Shown here: one piece after another, positions 46,326-57,888 of the stretch
How positions within the stretch are numbered: position 1 is the first letter of the stretch
Layout: the number at the start of each line of letters is the position of its first letter
Position numbers and translations under genes: made by a program
Notes under the pieces: generated by a model
What the model was told of the DNA's origin: nothing
What the model saw: the letters and a program-made list of their open reading frames with translations, nothing else
The model's database searches: none
From: Utricularia gibba
Lineage: Eukaryota > Streptophyta > Magnoliopsida > Lamiales > Lentibulariaceae
Direction: 5' to 3'
Assembly (NCBI GenBank): GCA_002189035.1
Contig: CM007989.1
Span: 5,859,001 to 5,923,000, forward strand
Length of the DNA stretch: 64,000 nt

Positions 46326-47738
46326 TCCCTTCCTCTATGACCTAAATCACAACATCTAATGCTGCCTTTCCCATTCATTTCTTGGAATAATTAGTGGTCA
46401 AAGCACTGAATGTAATACATAAAATCAAGAATGCTATGTAGAGCAAGTACGTAATCATCTGGATCAAAAGCTCACTACAAACATGTAGAATAAGCAATAA
46501 CATTTTGCATATCATGAGTCTCTTAACTATGTGATCATTTTCGTGCATGGTTGCATCCCCTTAAACTTAGTAACTTCAAATTGGAAACCTTAGAAACCAA
46601 GATCACAGGGTTCTTTTTGTTTTGGCCTCATAAAAACAATAGAAGGGTGCCACCCCCTATACTAACCCCATACGATTGCAGCCCCTCTTTCCTTTTCTCT
46701 TCAATTCCTCAACCTCATACCATCTAGTGACTAAAACTCCATAAGTAGTTGTCTCAAGCATGCTTGACATAAAAGAAGTATGTGTCTAGAGCTCTCTACA
46801 TAAGTCTTCTTTTTCAAACAGTCATACGGTACCATAATCTCATGACACATCACAATACATATAGATATCAGGTCATATTTCATGGATTTTTTCTTATTTA
46901 AAATTACCAAGTAAACATCCTTTGGAAGATAAGGAGCAGCATTTGAGCACCCAATAGAAAATGGGACTTGAAAACCAGTTTCTAGGTTCGGCAAATTCAA
47001 GAGAGTTGAAAACAAACTCATAACTTCCTTCTCGCATTTCCAAACCAAGAAATTCCTTTTGAAACAAAATCAAAATATAAGGAGATGCAAAAATCGCATT
47101 CACCATACCCAAAATATCATATGCAATCAGCAGTAAAAACCATGAAACTTATAGGCAGTCACATAAGCATAGATTTGCACATAAAACATAAAGAACAAAT
47201 TTAGAACTCATCATCTCGCTTACCCTTATCCAAATCAGCTCCTTTCAAAGCCAAAGCTTTTGCATATGACTCTAGTATAAGCCTGAAAAGTTCTGTGATT
47301 TTGGCATAGTACACAGCTCTTAACAGACTGAACTCCAAAATAGTACCAACTGTCTATGTGATATCACTGTCAATAGGTCACCCTTCGATCCCCCACATTT
47401 TCCTCCTTTCAAATATTTTCTCCTTCATCTATGCTCTATTCATAACCTTAGTCATACTTATCTTTAATTCCTCTAAATGAGATACACATCCTCACCTAAT
47501 AAAAATACATGGAACTTTCTGATTCTACATGAAACACATGTTAACACCCTATTAAAAGACATGGTGTTTTATGATTGGCCATGCTGCCCTTTTCATCTTT
47601 GTTTGTTCCAAACAAAACACATGTCATCAACTTATTAAAACGCATGGCATTTTCCGATTGATCATGATTGCATATATGATCTTTTTGTGTTCTACCATTT
47701 TCTTTTCCTCTTATTCCAATCCTAGTTGTGAAACCTCA
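46326..47738 (-). repeat. Chromovirus LTR (family E copy 2), inverted
   Basis: On the minus strand it starts TGAGGTTTCACAAC at 47738 and ends near GGTCATAGAGGAAGGGATCACA at 46326, about 1413 bases. It is uninterrupted and shows the empty site for the insertion seen in copy 1 (CCATGTA where copy 1 has CCATGTG). No pol end or primer site adjoins it. Confidence 0.7.
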
Positions 47739-47756
47739 TAGTGGTGATGGTGATTT

Positions 47757-48414
47757 TGTGAGTGTATAGAAATGTCGAAGTAATAGATATGATCATCTCC
47801 ATAGGAAAATGTTTCAAAAAACATAATCAAATCGCAAATTAAATATCGAAGAATATAGTAAAACAGTCACATGTGTAGGACTTGTGCAAACAATGCTTCA
47901 CTACAGATCCATAGCTACAAGCACCTATACGCGCATGCTTGATTCTAACTTGAAAATAAACAAAAAGATAGTGAAAAATAAAAAGAAATAATGGTCAATG
48001 ATATCTCTAATGATTGAGAGAGTATAGTATTAATAGGAGAGAAGATTGGAAACTTATATTGAGTTTACTTGACAAGCTTGAATAAGATCTTTTATTCAAA
48101 TTTTTATCTAATCTTTTAGTATCATCAAATTTTTATCTCATCCATGAATTTTGAACCAAATCTTGGGCTAAGATTCATGACCTATCAAGCTCATAAAATT
48201 TTGGGTCATGATTTTTCTTCAAATTAACCCAAAAAATACCTTAAAAATCCACAAGATATATTTTTTTTTTCAAAAGGATCAAATTTATATAAAAGATGCA
48301 AAATTAATTAAAAATAATATTAAAATAAAGTATAAGATAGGTAAAAACAATCCTTAATTGTGATGGAGAGATATGTTTTGGAAGGATGTTTCGGAACAAC
48401 TCAAATTAGTTATC
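47757..48414 (-). repeat. Decayed LTR, family B copy 2
   Basis: On the minus strand it starts TGATAACTAATTTG at 48414 and ends ATACACTCACA at 47757. It is a shortened relative of 3885-5012. Confidence 0.55.
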
Positions 48415-49867
48415 AAGTAGGTATGAGAAACACATATGTCGTCAGGTTTGAGAAGCCAACTCCAATCATCATGAGTTTCAAAGATACCTCAAGCATCCGG
48501 AGCCCTAGACCTCTATTGGGCAAGAAGAATCCACAATTTGAGGCATTTTTTTTATTTCCTATCCATCGTGTTCTATCCTCCCATCGTGTTCCATTGGGAC
48601 TCTCTATCCTATCGATTCATTTTGGTTGAAAATTTTCATCATGTCTATATATTGCGTTACTTGCCATCATTTTCGAGGTGTGACTAATCATAATAATCAA
48701 GAAAACATTGCTATTGACACAATGGAGTAAATCATCAGGCAGTGTTAAAATGGTGTAAATCATTAATTTAATTTTTTTAATATACAAAAACATAAATTCA
48801 ATTAAAACTATTAAGAAAATTAAATTCTTATGGAAAAACTACAGTTTACGAAATATCATATTAATTTTCTTCTTGAAAATTTCTGATAAATATGTGTTAT
48901 CATGATATTAGTATCCTTTGTAATTTTAATTATGGGAGGGAGATTTACCTCGTAAACACAATGGGTGTTCATACTCTAAAAGTTAGACACTGTCGGTGAG
49001 TGCACGTGGTGGGCCCGGTTCCCTCTCAGCTCCTTGTTGGCGCCAGCCGAATTTGTTCCTTGCGCAATCCTCACTCAAGCCTATCCTCCTCCACAGCCAA
49101 ATGGCAACACGTACAAATCTTCGCAGATCAAGAGACGGAAGCATGCGCTGCAATTATGGGGAATGAAATTTCTTCCAGACATGGCGACAATTATGTTAAA
49201 TGATTGCATTAACAACATGTAATGCAGGTAGGTTTTGTTTTAGGCCGGTGCACGTACGAGTTGAATTTAGGTAGAATGAATTTAGATTTAAATTAAATTA
49301 TTTGATACTATTATACAATACATATTAATTACTTAATATATTATGTTAAAATTATAGACATGATTTTGAATTTAATAGGAACATATACATCCGCTGAACA
49401 ACTTACTACCGATTTGGAATTTTGAAATCCTCATGCTCTCCAAATTCATACAAAATTAGGCACGGACTGGGTGCTACGGCATGAGATTCAAAACTAGGAG
49501 AGGTGAGGTGAGGAGTGTTATAAAAGAAAAAAGTATTTCAATGGCACGAAACTAAAGCCTGCAAAAGCAGTTACCCTTGGCAGAATAATAAAAATCATTC
49601 AAGATTTTGTTTCCAAGGCTATTTTACATTGTAATTTATCGTTTAACAAATAATATAATTTTTACTGTACCGCATTCCGGAGTTCAAAATTATTTTCAGC
49701 CTCCGTTGCCAATTCTTTTACTTTCCCTTAATTAAGCCTTGAAAGCTGTAGCTGAAGGTGGGTGGCACCGGGCGGTCTCTATCACACACTTCTCCCCCTA
49801 TTTCTCACCCTCACTCACACTCCCACTCCCGCTGGACCCTAAAACTGCCTTCCTTTCTCTGCCGCCA
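48415..49867. other. Upstream region of the FLA gene
   Basis: A GC-richer patch at about 48990-49200 (GTGGGCCCGGTTCC, GGCGCCAGCC) has short frames without a recognisable domain. The last ~150 bases are a C-rich 5' UTR. TTATAAAAG at about 49518 and an AATATAAT tract near 49650 are possible TATA elements; I cannot choose. The frame continues upstream of the start codon to 49739 without an ATG. Confidence 0.4.
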
Positions 49868-51112
49868 ATGGAGCACCGCCGTGCCGTCTCCGCCGCGTCG
49901 GCCCCTGCCCTTTTCTTTTCACTCCTCTTTCTTCTCCTTCCCTCCAGCACTCACTCCCACAACATCACCCAGATACTTGAAAAGTTCCCAGAATTTTCTA
50001 CCTTCAATCACTACTTGACCGTCACCCAGCTCGCGCCGGAGATAAACAGTCGTGAAACTATAACCGTCTGCGCGGTGGACAACCCGGGAATGGCGGATCT
50101 GCTAGGAAAGCACCTCACACTTGGCGCTATCAGAAACGTGCTTTCGCTTCATGTTCTCCTCGATTACTTCGACGCCAAGAAGCTCCACGAGATAACTGAC
50201 GGCACCGCCCTGGCTGCCACGATGTTCCAGGCCACCGGTTCCGCCCCTGGATCCGCCGGATTCGTCAACATTACCGATCTGAAAGGAGGAAAGGTCGGGT
50301 TTTCGCCGCAGGGCGGAGATGTTGCTGCTACATTCGTCAAATCTATCGAAGGGGTTCCGTATAATATCTCCGTCATACAGATCTCCAAGATCCTGCCTTC
50401 TCCCGAGGGGGAGGCGCCAGCGCCAGCACCCACTGAGATGAATATCACGGTGCGTATGTCTGCCCATGGCTGCAAGGTGTTCGCCGACACACTGATCGGA
50501 AGTCCCGCACAACAGACATTCGAGGACAATCTCCAAAGCGGTGTTACCATTTTCTGCCCTAGCGACGACGCCATGAAAGCGTTTCTACCCAAATTCAAGA
50601 ACCTAACCGCAGACGGCAAGCAATCTTTGCTGGAGTTCCACGGAATTCCAGTTTATCAATCGCTCTCCGGACTAAAATCGAGCAACGGATTGACCAACAC
50701 ATTGGCCACCGACGGTGCACGCAAATTCGATTTCACCGTACAGAACGACGGCACCGATGTCACGATTATCACCAGAGTCGTCACCGCGAAGATAGTCAAC
50801 ACGTTGGTTAACGAGCCGCCGGTGGCGATCTACGAAATAAACAAGGTTCTTATGCCGATTGAGCTTTTCAGATCGGCGCTCCCACCTGCCCCTGCTCCAG
50901 CTCCGGAGGCCGACGCCGAGTCACCGAAGCCTTCTAGAAAACACAAATCTCCGGTGGCTCCGGCTGACACTTCCGAGTCCCCGGCGAATGCGCCTGACGG
51001 CGACGCCGCGGATCAGACGGCGGATAGTAGCAAGGCAGCCGCATTTAAGGGCCCGAAAATGGGTGCGCTGGCCCTGAGCATGGCTCTGGGCTTCATCTGC
51101 CTACTGAAGTAA
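49868..51112 (+). CDS. FLA2: Fasciclin-like arabinogalactan protein (FLA2-like)
   Basis: A 414-residue single-exon protein. Residues 1-29 are a secretion signal (basic start, then LFFSLLFLLLP). Two fasciclin domains follow. The first (about 31-180) contains FSTFNHYLTVTQLAPEIN, TITVCAVDN and the H-box LSLHVLLDYF. The second (about 200-345) contains TIFCPSDDAM, LEFHGIPVYQSL and VYEINKVLMP-like bases. AGP glycomodules (APAPAP) lie between the domains and after the second, and N-glycosylation sites (NIT, NIS, NLT) are present. The C-terminus is a GPI-anchor signal (small residues, then ALALSMALGFICLL). FLA1/2/8-type proteins sit on the outer plasma membrane and cell wall and affect wall properties and development. 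Start is the first ATG. Codon use is GC-rich against AT-rich flanks. Confidence 0.94.
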   Translation: MEHRRAVSAASAPALFFSLLFLLLPSSTHSHNITQILEKFPEFSTFNHYLTVTQLAPEINSRETITVCAVDNPGMADLLGKHLTLGAIRNVLSLHVLLDYFDAKKLHEITDGTALAATMFQATGSAPGSAGFVNITDLKGGKVGFSPQGGDVAATFVKSIEGVPYNISVIQISKILPSPEGEAPAPAPTEMNITVRMSAHGCKVFADTLIGSPAQQTFEDNLQSGVTIFCPSDDAMKAFLPKFKNLTADGKQSLLEFHGIPVYQSLSGLKSSNGLTNTLATDGARKFDFTVQNDGTDVTIITRVVTAKIVNTLVNEPPVAIYEINKVLMPIELFRSALPPAPAPAPEADAESPKPSRKHKSPVAPADTSESPANAPDGDAADQTADSSKAAAFKGPKMGALALSMALGFICLLK

Positions 51113-52029
51113 AATGGGTGAGTTTTACGGTGTGTGGTTGGGTTTTGCTTTAATTTATTATGGGCGGTGTTTGAATTACTTTTACCCTGTTTTACTCTGT
51201 GGCCCAGTGCCCCTTTGAAGAGCAGCTGTGTTGTACCCTACCTCCTGAAATGAGGGCTATTCAATTTTTTATTTGTTTGCAAGGGTAGTTTGTAACTGAG
51301 TTATAATTTTCCCCGATTCACTCCAAAACCGTAACCTGGTACACTTTTCTGGACACCTTACGAGGCCCCCATCCACGTATGTGACATGGATCGTCCTTGG
51401 GTCTTCTAGATACATGACCAACCACTACATCATCACTTCTGTGTCTTTAAAGTAGACATGGTGTTAGTTTGGTTACAAAAATGATCGTTCCATTTTAAGA
51501 AAACAATAAAAAAAACGAAGACATAAATAAATATATATTCTTTTCACCATTCTCTTTATATATCAATTTAATTTAGATTAAAAACGTAGCATAATCTTCA
51601 ACTATTTTTTTTATTTATGCATTCTTTATATTCAATCCTACTTTTCTTTATTTTTGCAATTGTCAACTTCAATCATCCATTTTTTTATCTATTTAAGCAA
51701 AGATATCATCACATTTTATCTTCTTTTAATCAATATGATTTTTGAATCTATTGTGACAAAGATTTTTTTTTTCCAGTGAAAATGTCTAGAAATATTATAG
51801 CAGATAATAAGCATATGATCAAACTCTAGTCATTATCAAAAGCATTAAAAATCATATATAATTGAAGAATGAATTGTCACCATTACAAGTCAACTTCATA
51901 AAATAATAATTTATGTACAATATTACGATTCCATCATTTAACAAATTCATTTTTAGAAGGAAAATCAAAATAAGATGTTTGAAATTATAATGAGTTAACT
52001 TACATAGGTTCAACTACATCTAACAAACA
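51113..52029. other. FLA 3' flank and AT-rich spacer
   Basis: The first ~200 bases are the likely 3' UTR. The rest is strongly AT-rich with T-runs; no gene or repeat boundary seen. Confidence 0.4.
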
Positions 52030-52032
52030 CCC

Positions 52033-53672
52033 CTATTCAACTAGTGACAACTTATACTCAATTCCAAATAATCGAAAGCAAATATTTCTAAGTTCATCTA
52101 CTCTAATAGGTATGTCATAATTGAAGGATAGCATAAAATTCATAACATAACTCAGCACATGTGGGCAAATTAATCTCAAATAGGCATAAGGAATGTTTGT
52201 GTTTAAGTCTATCTCTGTCCTCAAATTCCATCTCAAGTTCACATAAGGATTGATTATCGACATACTTTGTAGTGTTCTTGATCAAGTTGTACCTATTCTT
52301 TTGGTCTCTATTCTCAAATCCCAAATGAGTCTTGTCTGCTTCAAAGAGGAGAGTATTTTGGAAGATCTATTGCATTTGATACATTTTCCTTCTCAGATTT
52401 TCTACAACTTCCTACATCTCATTTTTTTCCAATGATCCTAGTTCTCCTTGATTTTCCAACTCTTCCTCTTCATCTGATATATTTTCTGCTGGTTCCATTT
52501 CTTGCTTTGCTTCTAGTTCACTCTCAACCTTATCTTCTAACTCCTCTAGTGGTTTTGAATTTTTTTTTTTATGTGGTTCAGAGTCTGATTCAGGTTCTGA
52601 ATCTTTAGGGAGGGGTTTATATGATTCAAATCTTCAAGCATTTGTTCAGATTTAAGTTGTTCCTATTCCACTCCATCCTAGCTATCATCTCCTGCTTCTT
52701 AAAGCACCAATTACTCTTTTTTTTAATGCTATTTCTATCGTTGTCTATGGCATTGGAGCAGGTTCAATGTCCATAGCGACTTCTTCTAAGTTTTCTATAG
52801 TTTGGGTTCTTCAATTCCACAATCATGGGATCATATCTCACCAATGCATGTTTTTCTTGTTTCTACATTTTTTCAGCTAGAGTAATATCCATCTCACTCT
52901 TTCTCCTGCCTATTTTTGAGAACGCCTTCGTAGGTGTTGCTACACATTAAGTTAATTGTCCATTGCAATTTCTTCTAAATTTACTATGAAAGGTGTTGTT
53001 TTGGGTGTCACTTGTTCGCATCTTGTAGAGGGTTTTGTCGATGTTTTCCTAATCTTCATATTCCAATTGTACTTCTTTGATTGGTGTGCTCTGCTTAGTA
53101 ATCAAAGCAGAGAACGTGGGTAGGGACTTCCGCAAACTTGCATGGTGTAAGGTTTGCTTTGTTTCCTCTCCCTTGATTCAAGGGGAAATCCCATTTTGTG
53201 GTGTTCAAAAATTTAATCCTGTAACCTCAAATGCATTTATCTGAAATCGAATCCAACATGCAAATGACTTAATAAAGAATTCTAAAAAATAAAATAAAGT
53301 AAAAAAAATTAAAGAAAATATGAGGTAACTCCTAATAGTAGCTTATTTTTTGTTGGCCTAGAGAAAGACCTCGTAGCAACCCTTATATGTTTTCTTTAAT
53401 GTTAGAGAATCATCTTCGACTCTTCCATGTTCATCCTTTGGCATTATCTTGAAAACAGCAGCAATTTTCTCAGAAATATTTATACAGATTTCATGATAGG
53501 AATAATTTGGATAGTCATCCTCCTATATTGTCTTATTTACCTTCTTTGCCTAATAATTCTTCTCTTTCATATGCATTTGTTGTTCTCCTACAATCCTCTA
53601 AATCTAAGAAAAGCTCTACTTTCATAAGAATGCAAATGCATTAATTACAAAAATTAAAAAAACACTTAGATC
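52033..53672 (-). pseudogene. Athila-like internal region relic, minus strand
   Basis: The frame at 52033-52263 reads SYVMNFMLSFNYDIPI and RNICFRLFGIEYKLSLVE, close in pattern to the accessory ORF at 16682 (CEFVSTF, FKLLGKNFSLSIAE). An acidic stretch follows on the minus strand around 52440-52610. A primer site and LTR lie on the correct side (53673-54730). Otherwise frames are heavily broken and no gag core was identified. Confidence 0.55.
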
Positions 53673-53690
53673 CTTCCAACAACGTCATTT
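53673..53690 (-). other. Decayed tRNA-Asp primer-binding site
   Basis: CTTCCAACAACGTCATTT compares with TCCCCGGCAACGGCGCCA; all but two of the differences are transitions. It lies directly beside the family A LTR. Confidence 0.5.
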
Positions 53691-54730
53691 GATGGATAGA
53701 GATTTCTTTAGCTATCGCAAATTTAGAAATCTTTTTGCATCAAAACATTTCTTTACTGAGCAAGTATTTCACAAATATTCTACTATCAAATAAATGCGGT
53801 AGACAATGTGGATTTATAGAGGGCAATGGGTTTTCAACTGTAAGCTTTATGCATAAGCTAGAATAAGAAGGGTTTAGCGGAATTTTTGTATGTGTTTTTG
53901 TAATTAAATAAAACATTTCAGATCCTTATAAAAAAGGAAAATTATCTTACAAGAGTAGAGATACCATTTAGCAAAATCACTTAGTAACTTTTACTAAGTA
54001 TTTTTATTTAAACAAATATATTCTAATTAAAAGCTAGTAAACACATTTTGAAATTACACCCTATTGCAGTTAAGGCAATTTTAACACCCTATTGTAGTTA
54101 AGGGTAAACAAGCAATGCGAGGTAGGTCAGATTTACTAAAGTAAATAGTTCTAAAGCTTACATGTCTAAATTACAAAAATAATAAATAAAAATATGAAAT
54201 ACATTCTCATGGCACATGGCCTAGGCAACATGAGAGTCTTGAATACCTTCTCATGCCTTTCCTCTTACTTTGGTTGTGTTCAAAGCTGGGTTGTGGTTCC
54301 CTTTGCACCCTTTCATTGCTTCTTTTATTATAATGTTGGAAACCCATATCCAAGGATCGGTAGAATACACCCTTTTCATGCCATTCCTCTCATTATGCTT
54401 TCATTGCTTCTTTTGTACTTCATCTGCACATCCTCGCAACTCTCATTTCCTACGTGAGTTTTGAAATTGGAAAAATATTTCCACTAGCTTGAACCCCATC
54501 TTAGTTGTGTAAGACTTTGATAGAATGCATATCCAAGGATTAGGAGAATCATGGCATTGATCTAGGCCCATTTTTTCACTCGCAAAGCTGAGGTTACTCT
54601 CTTACTAGATCACTTGGGCTAAGGGAGTTTAGCCCAAAAAGACCATAAAAACAGAAATGAAAATGAAAGCTAAGTATTATTATTGACACATAATAATATC
54701 TAATAAATAACTAGAAAATGATACTTAACA
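53691..54730 (-). repeat. Athila-like LTR, family A copy 4, minus orientation
   Basis: On the minus strand it starts TGTTAAGTATCATTTTCTAG at 54730, as the copy at 19002 does, and runs to the primer site. About 1040 bases, shorter and more AT-rich than the plus-strand copies. Confidence 0.7.
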
Positions 54731-55059
54731 GATTTCTTTTGTCCTCTTCAACTTCTTTTCTACAATGAACAATCATGTCTTTTAGTTGACTGATTTTTTA
54801 AATGGTGAGTTCAAGATTGCATGAAACAAAGGCAAGTTGATAACTCATAGTTTTTAGTAGTTTTAAATTATAAAATGAATGTTCTTACTTTTCCAAGTTA
54901 GGATTTTGTTACGTATTTTGATATTTTTACAAATCACAACACGGTAATATTTTATTCTAGAATAAGACTAAATAATTTATTTAGCCCTCAATCTTTGATT
55001 TAATCCTCTTCATTAGAGTATGCATCAAATTCTCAGCAATCTAAATTCCAAAGAGCCAA
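54731..55059. other. AT-rich spacer
   Basis: No gene or repeat boundary recognised. Confidence 0.35.
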
Positions 55060-55570
55060 AAATACATAGACGGATTTAGAAAGATGGAGACAAAAGGAAT
55101 AAAAAGGTACACCAAATCCCCGGAAGAGAAAATGGAAAATTTTTGAACAAGAAGCAGAAAGAAAAATATCTAAGCTTCATAGAACAAGCAAGGGGCACCC
55201 AGAAAAAAGATAGAGGGTTGCAACTAAGTGAAGTTGAAGGGGGTGATACTTTTTTACTGATTTCTTGAGGCCAAAGCCACAATAATCTATTGATCTTAGA
55301 GTCTATGTTTTTTTTCATAGTTACTAAGGTTAAGAGAGTGTAACCATGCATGTAAATGGTTACATATATGAGGGAGTCATGACATATTAAATGTTATTGC
55401 TGATTCTTCATACATTATAAAGAGCTTACATTTTAGGTATTTACATGCTTGTTTTACTTGTTCTTATTGGTTCTATGTATTGCAAATTTTCTAGAAAGCG
55501 ATTGGACAATGAGATGACTAAGTGTTGTGATCCAGATCATAGGGGAAGCAGTCTTGCTGTTGGCCATCCT
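55060..55570 (+). repeat. Chromovirus LTR fragment (family E copy 3)
   Basis: Follows the last ~450 bases of copy 1: GTAACCATGCATGTAAATG, a CTTGTTCTTATTG-like run and TGTGATCCAGATCATAGGGG. Its tail GGCCATCCTAATT aligns with GCCATTTTGGTG of copy 1, mostly by transitions. Confidence 0.6.
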
Positions 55571-55689
55571 AATTGTAAATATTTCATTTTTATATATCTT
55601 ATTAATTGCTTGTATTCTACTTTAGTAGCTCTAAAAAAATGAATGATGATATAAATAAGTTTGGTGTTGTTATTATGTTATAGATGAAT

Positions 55690-56072
55690 TTGATGACTAT
55701 TCAGTCATTGGTGAAGTTGGTTCTTGATCATTTTTAGATAGATAAGCTAGAGTATTCATATTTCAATAGAATTCCGAGGCAAATTGAACATTTGAAAAGC
55801 CTAATTTCAGATATTAATAGCGGTGCATTAGATCAATTGAGAGATTTAAAGCATGTATCTTTGATGGAAAAATTGTGTTTTTACCTCAATGTGTTGGATC
55901 ATGACCTAAAACACAGATACAGAAGCATAAGCTTAAAAGATCTACATGGACCATTAGTCACCATTTTCAAGCGGTTCTATGTGGACTTTTTTGTTTATAT
56001 AATAGGTTACTTATTAAGCCAACTTTTTAATAGCTACAAATACCATAGATATAGTTTCTTCTCTCCTAATAA
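55690..56072 (+). pseudogene. PIF/Harbinger-like transposase N-terminal relic
   Basis: The frame from 55792 reads LKSLISDINSGALDQLRDLK, HVSLMEKLCFYLNVLDHDLK and HRYRSISLKDLHGPLVTIFK. This resembles the region before the DDE nuclease in plant PIF/Harbinger-type proteins (..VEEKVAMFL..LAHD..NR...RSGETVSRHF). The DDE domain is absent and a MITE interrupts the frame at 56073. Similarity was judged from memory. Confidence 0.45.
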
Positions 56073-56454
56073 TAGGGGTGCAAACAAGTCGAGTCGGCTC
56101 GCGATCTTTTTCGAGTCGACTCAAGCTCAACTCGACTATAGCTCGGCTCGATCAAGTTGGAGCCGAGCCAATATCGAGCCGAGCTCGAGCTTTGCATTCC
56201 AAAGCTCGAGGCTCGAGAAGGCAAATTTTTGGGCTCGAAATGCATTTTTAGGCTCAATGCATATTTTTGGGCTCAAATCGAGCCCGATTTCGAGCCAAGT
56301 TTTCTTGGACTCGGCGAGCTTGAGCTCGAGCTCGAGCCTAAAAATATACAATCGAGCTCAAGCTCGAGCTCGAAATTTACTGGAAAGCTTGGCTGGACTC
56401 GAGCTCGAAATTTACTGGAAAGCTTGGCTCGACTCGAGCTCGTTTGCAGCCCTA
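56073..56454. mobile_element. hAT-type MITE with perfect 8-bp target duplication
   Basis: A 382-base element flanked by CCTAATAA on both sides (56065-56072 and 56455-56462). Its ends are TAGGGGTGCAAACAAG and, inverted, TAGGGCTGCAAACGAG, two mismatches in 16. An 8-base duplication and TAGGG-type ends are typical of hAT elements. The interior is dense in GAGCTCGAG and GGCTCGA words and contains a 35-base tandem duplication at about 56364-56433. No transposase. The frames crossing it are not genes. Confidence 0.85.
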
Positions 56455-56462
56455 CCTAATAA

Positions 56463-57888
56463 GTTGTAGTTTTTTGTTTTAATCTAGAATTGACTAGAAG
56501 CTTTGGATGGCTCATATTTTCAAGCAAGGGTACCATGTGATGATAAAGCGAAACATTGAAATTGAAAGGGACAAATATCATTTAATGTTTGAAATACATG
56601 ATTCTTGAAAAACATGAGTTATTTTTTCAAACTAATTTTAAAACATGACTCTGGTTTTCTAAGTACCACATAAGATTCATAAATTATACTATGAATTTGA
56701 TTTACAAAAGATCAACTTCACATAAACAGAATAGTCAATAGTTTAAAGATGACTAACAAAATATCAGCACTCCAAAAGAAAGAAAAGGATCTTAGAGTTG
56801 ATCTATGATCCTTTGTATTATCACATGACATTCTTCCTAAAACCTTATAAAAATTTGAAGTTGTACAGAGGTATTGATAATCCTTTTGAAACGTTGGTTA
56901 GCTGAACAGTAGATATACCATATCAATGTTTCGAACAATGTCAACTACATCACTTATCTTTGTGTATATGTTGATTATGCACCCTTATTTTCAGCCATCC
57001 TCGGGCAACATGAAAATAAGAAATCATCCCAACATTGTCTCATTGTTGTTAGGCATGTGGTTGGAAGAGTAGGCTATTGACAAACTTGCACGTCATAGGA
57101 CAGATGTCTCTCATCAATTCCTCTAATCACGTAAGCTTATATAAAAACTTCCTTATCGAACATTCGATCTAAGTGTCTTTTGGATTACCCTTGTTGGGTG
57201 GAATGTGGTCTAAGAATTACAAGGAGATTTAAAGGTTTCTCCTTAAGTTCTTCACTACACAGCATATGAAACATTATCAATCCTCATGCTAATATTGAGA
57301 TACATGAGAGTTATTTCTTCGTATTGTTTCAAGTGATTGAAAACATCTACAATATTAAATATATTATTTAATATAACATAAATTAGTAATTTTTTTAATG
57401 GAATTAGAAATTAAAACTCAAAATTATTGACAAAATGTAATCTTTGCTCTATATGATATTATTCATTTAGTATATTTAATTTTTACGATTTTGTATTTTT
57501 CTATTTTAATAAAAAGATTTCATAAAAAATTGAAAAAATTAAAAAAAAATCCTTTATTTAAATATGTTCTCTTCTCTAACACAAAATCTACTAATTTAAA
57601 CAGTGAAACTACCTTGCATCCATTGCATTGCACTTATTCTCATACGCTTGGAAACTCTATTGATATACTGTATCTGAGATTTGGGAAGCATTCACTAGTT
57701 TTCAGTAATTACTTAGACCCAAACATGAAAGTTGAAGCACCGTAAATAAAAGAGTGAAGGTGCAAAAAGGCGTCATCCTCTACAGGAAGTCCACAAAGCG
57801 ATCAGCATCCAGTGATCACGAAGAAAGGAAAATGCAACTCGGTTATCATGGCGGCGCCAGTAGTGGCTTCAACTGCTCAAGTCCACTT
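56463..57888. other. Intergenic spacer
   Basis: Mostly AT-rich, nothing recognised. The end nearest the CID gene is its 3' UTR side; no clear AATAAA on the minus strand was seen. Confidence 0.4.

Noticed and set aside
49739-49867. Upstream extension of the FLA frame
   Set aside because: It has no ATG and would precede a good signal peptide; the first ATG at 49868 fits the family.
41000-52000. Possible endogenous pararetrovirus or other viral insertion
   Set aside because: All recognisable coding pieces belong to Ty1/copia, Ty3/gypsy or DNA transposons; no movement or coat protein features were seen.
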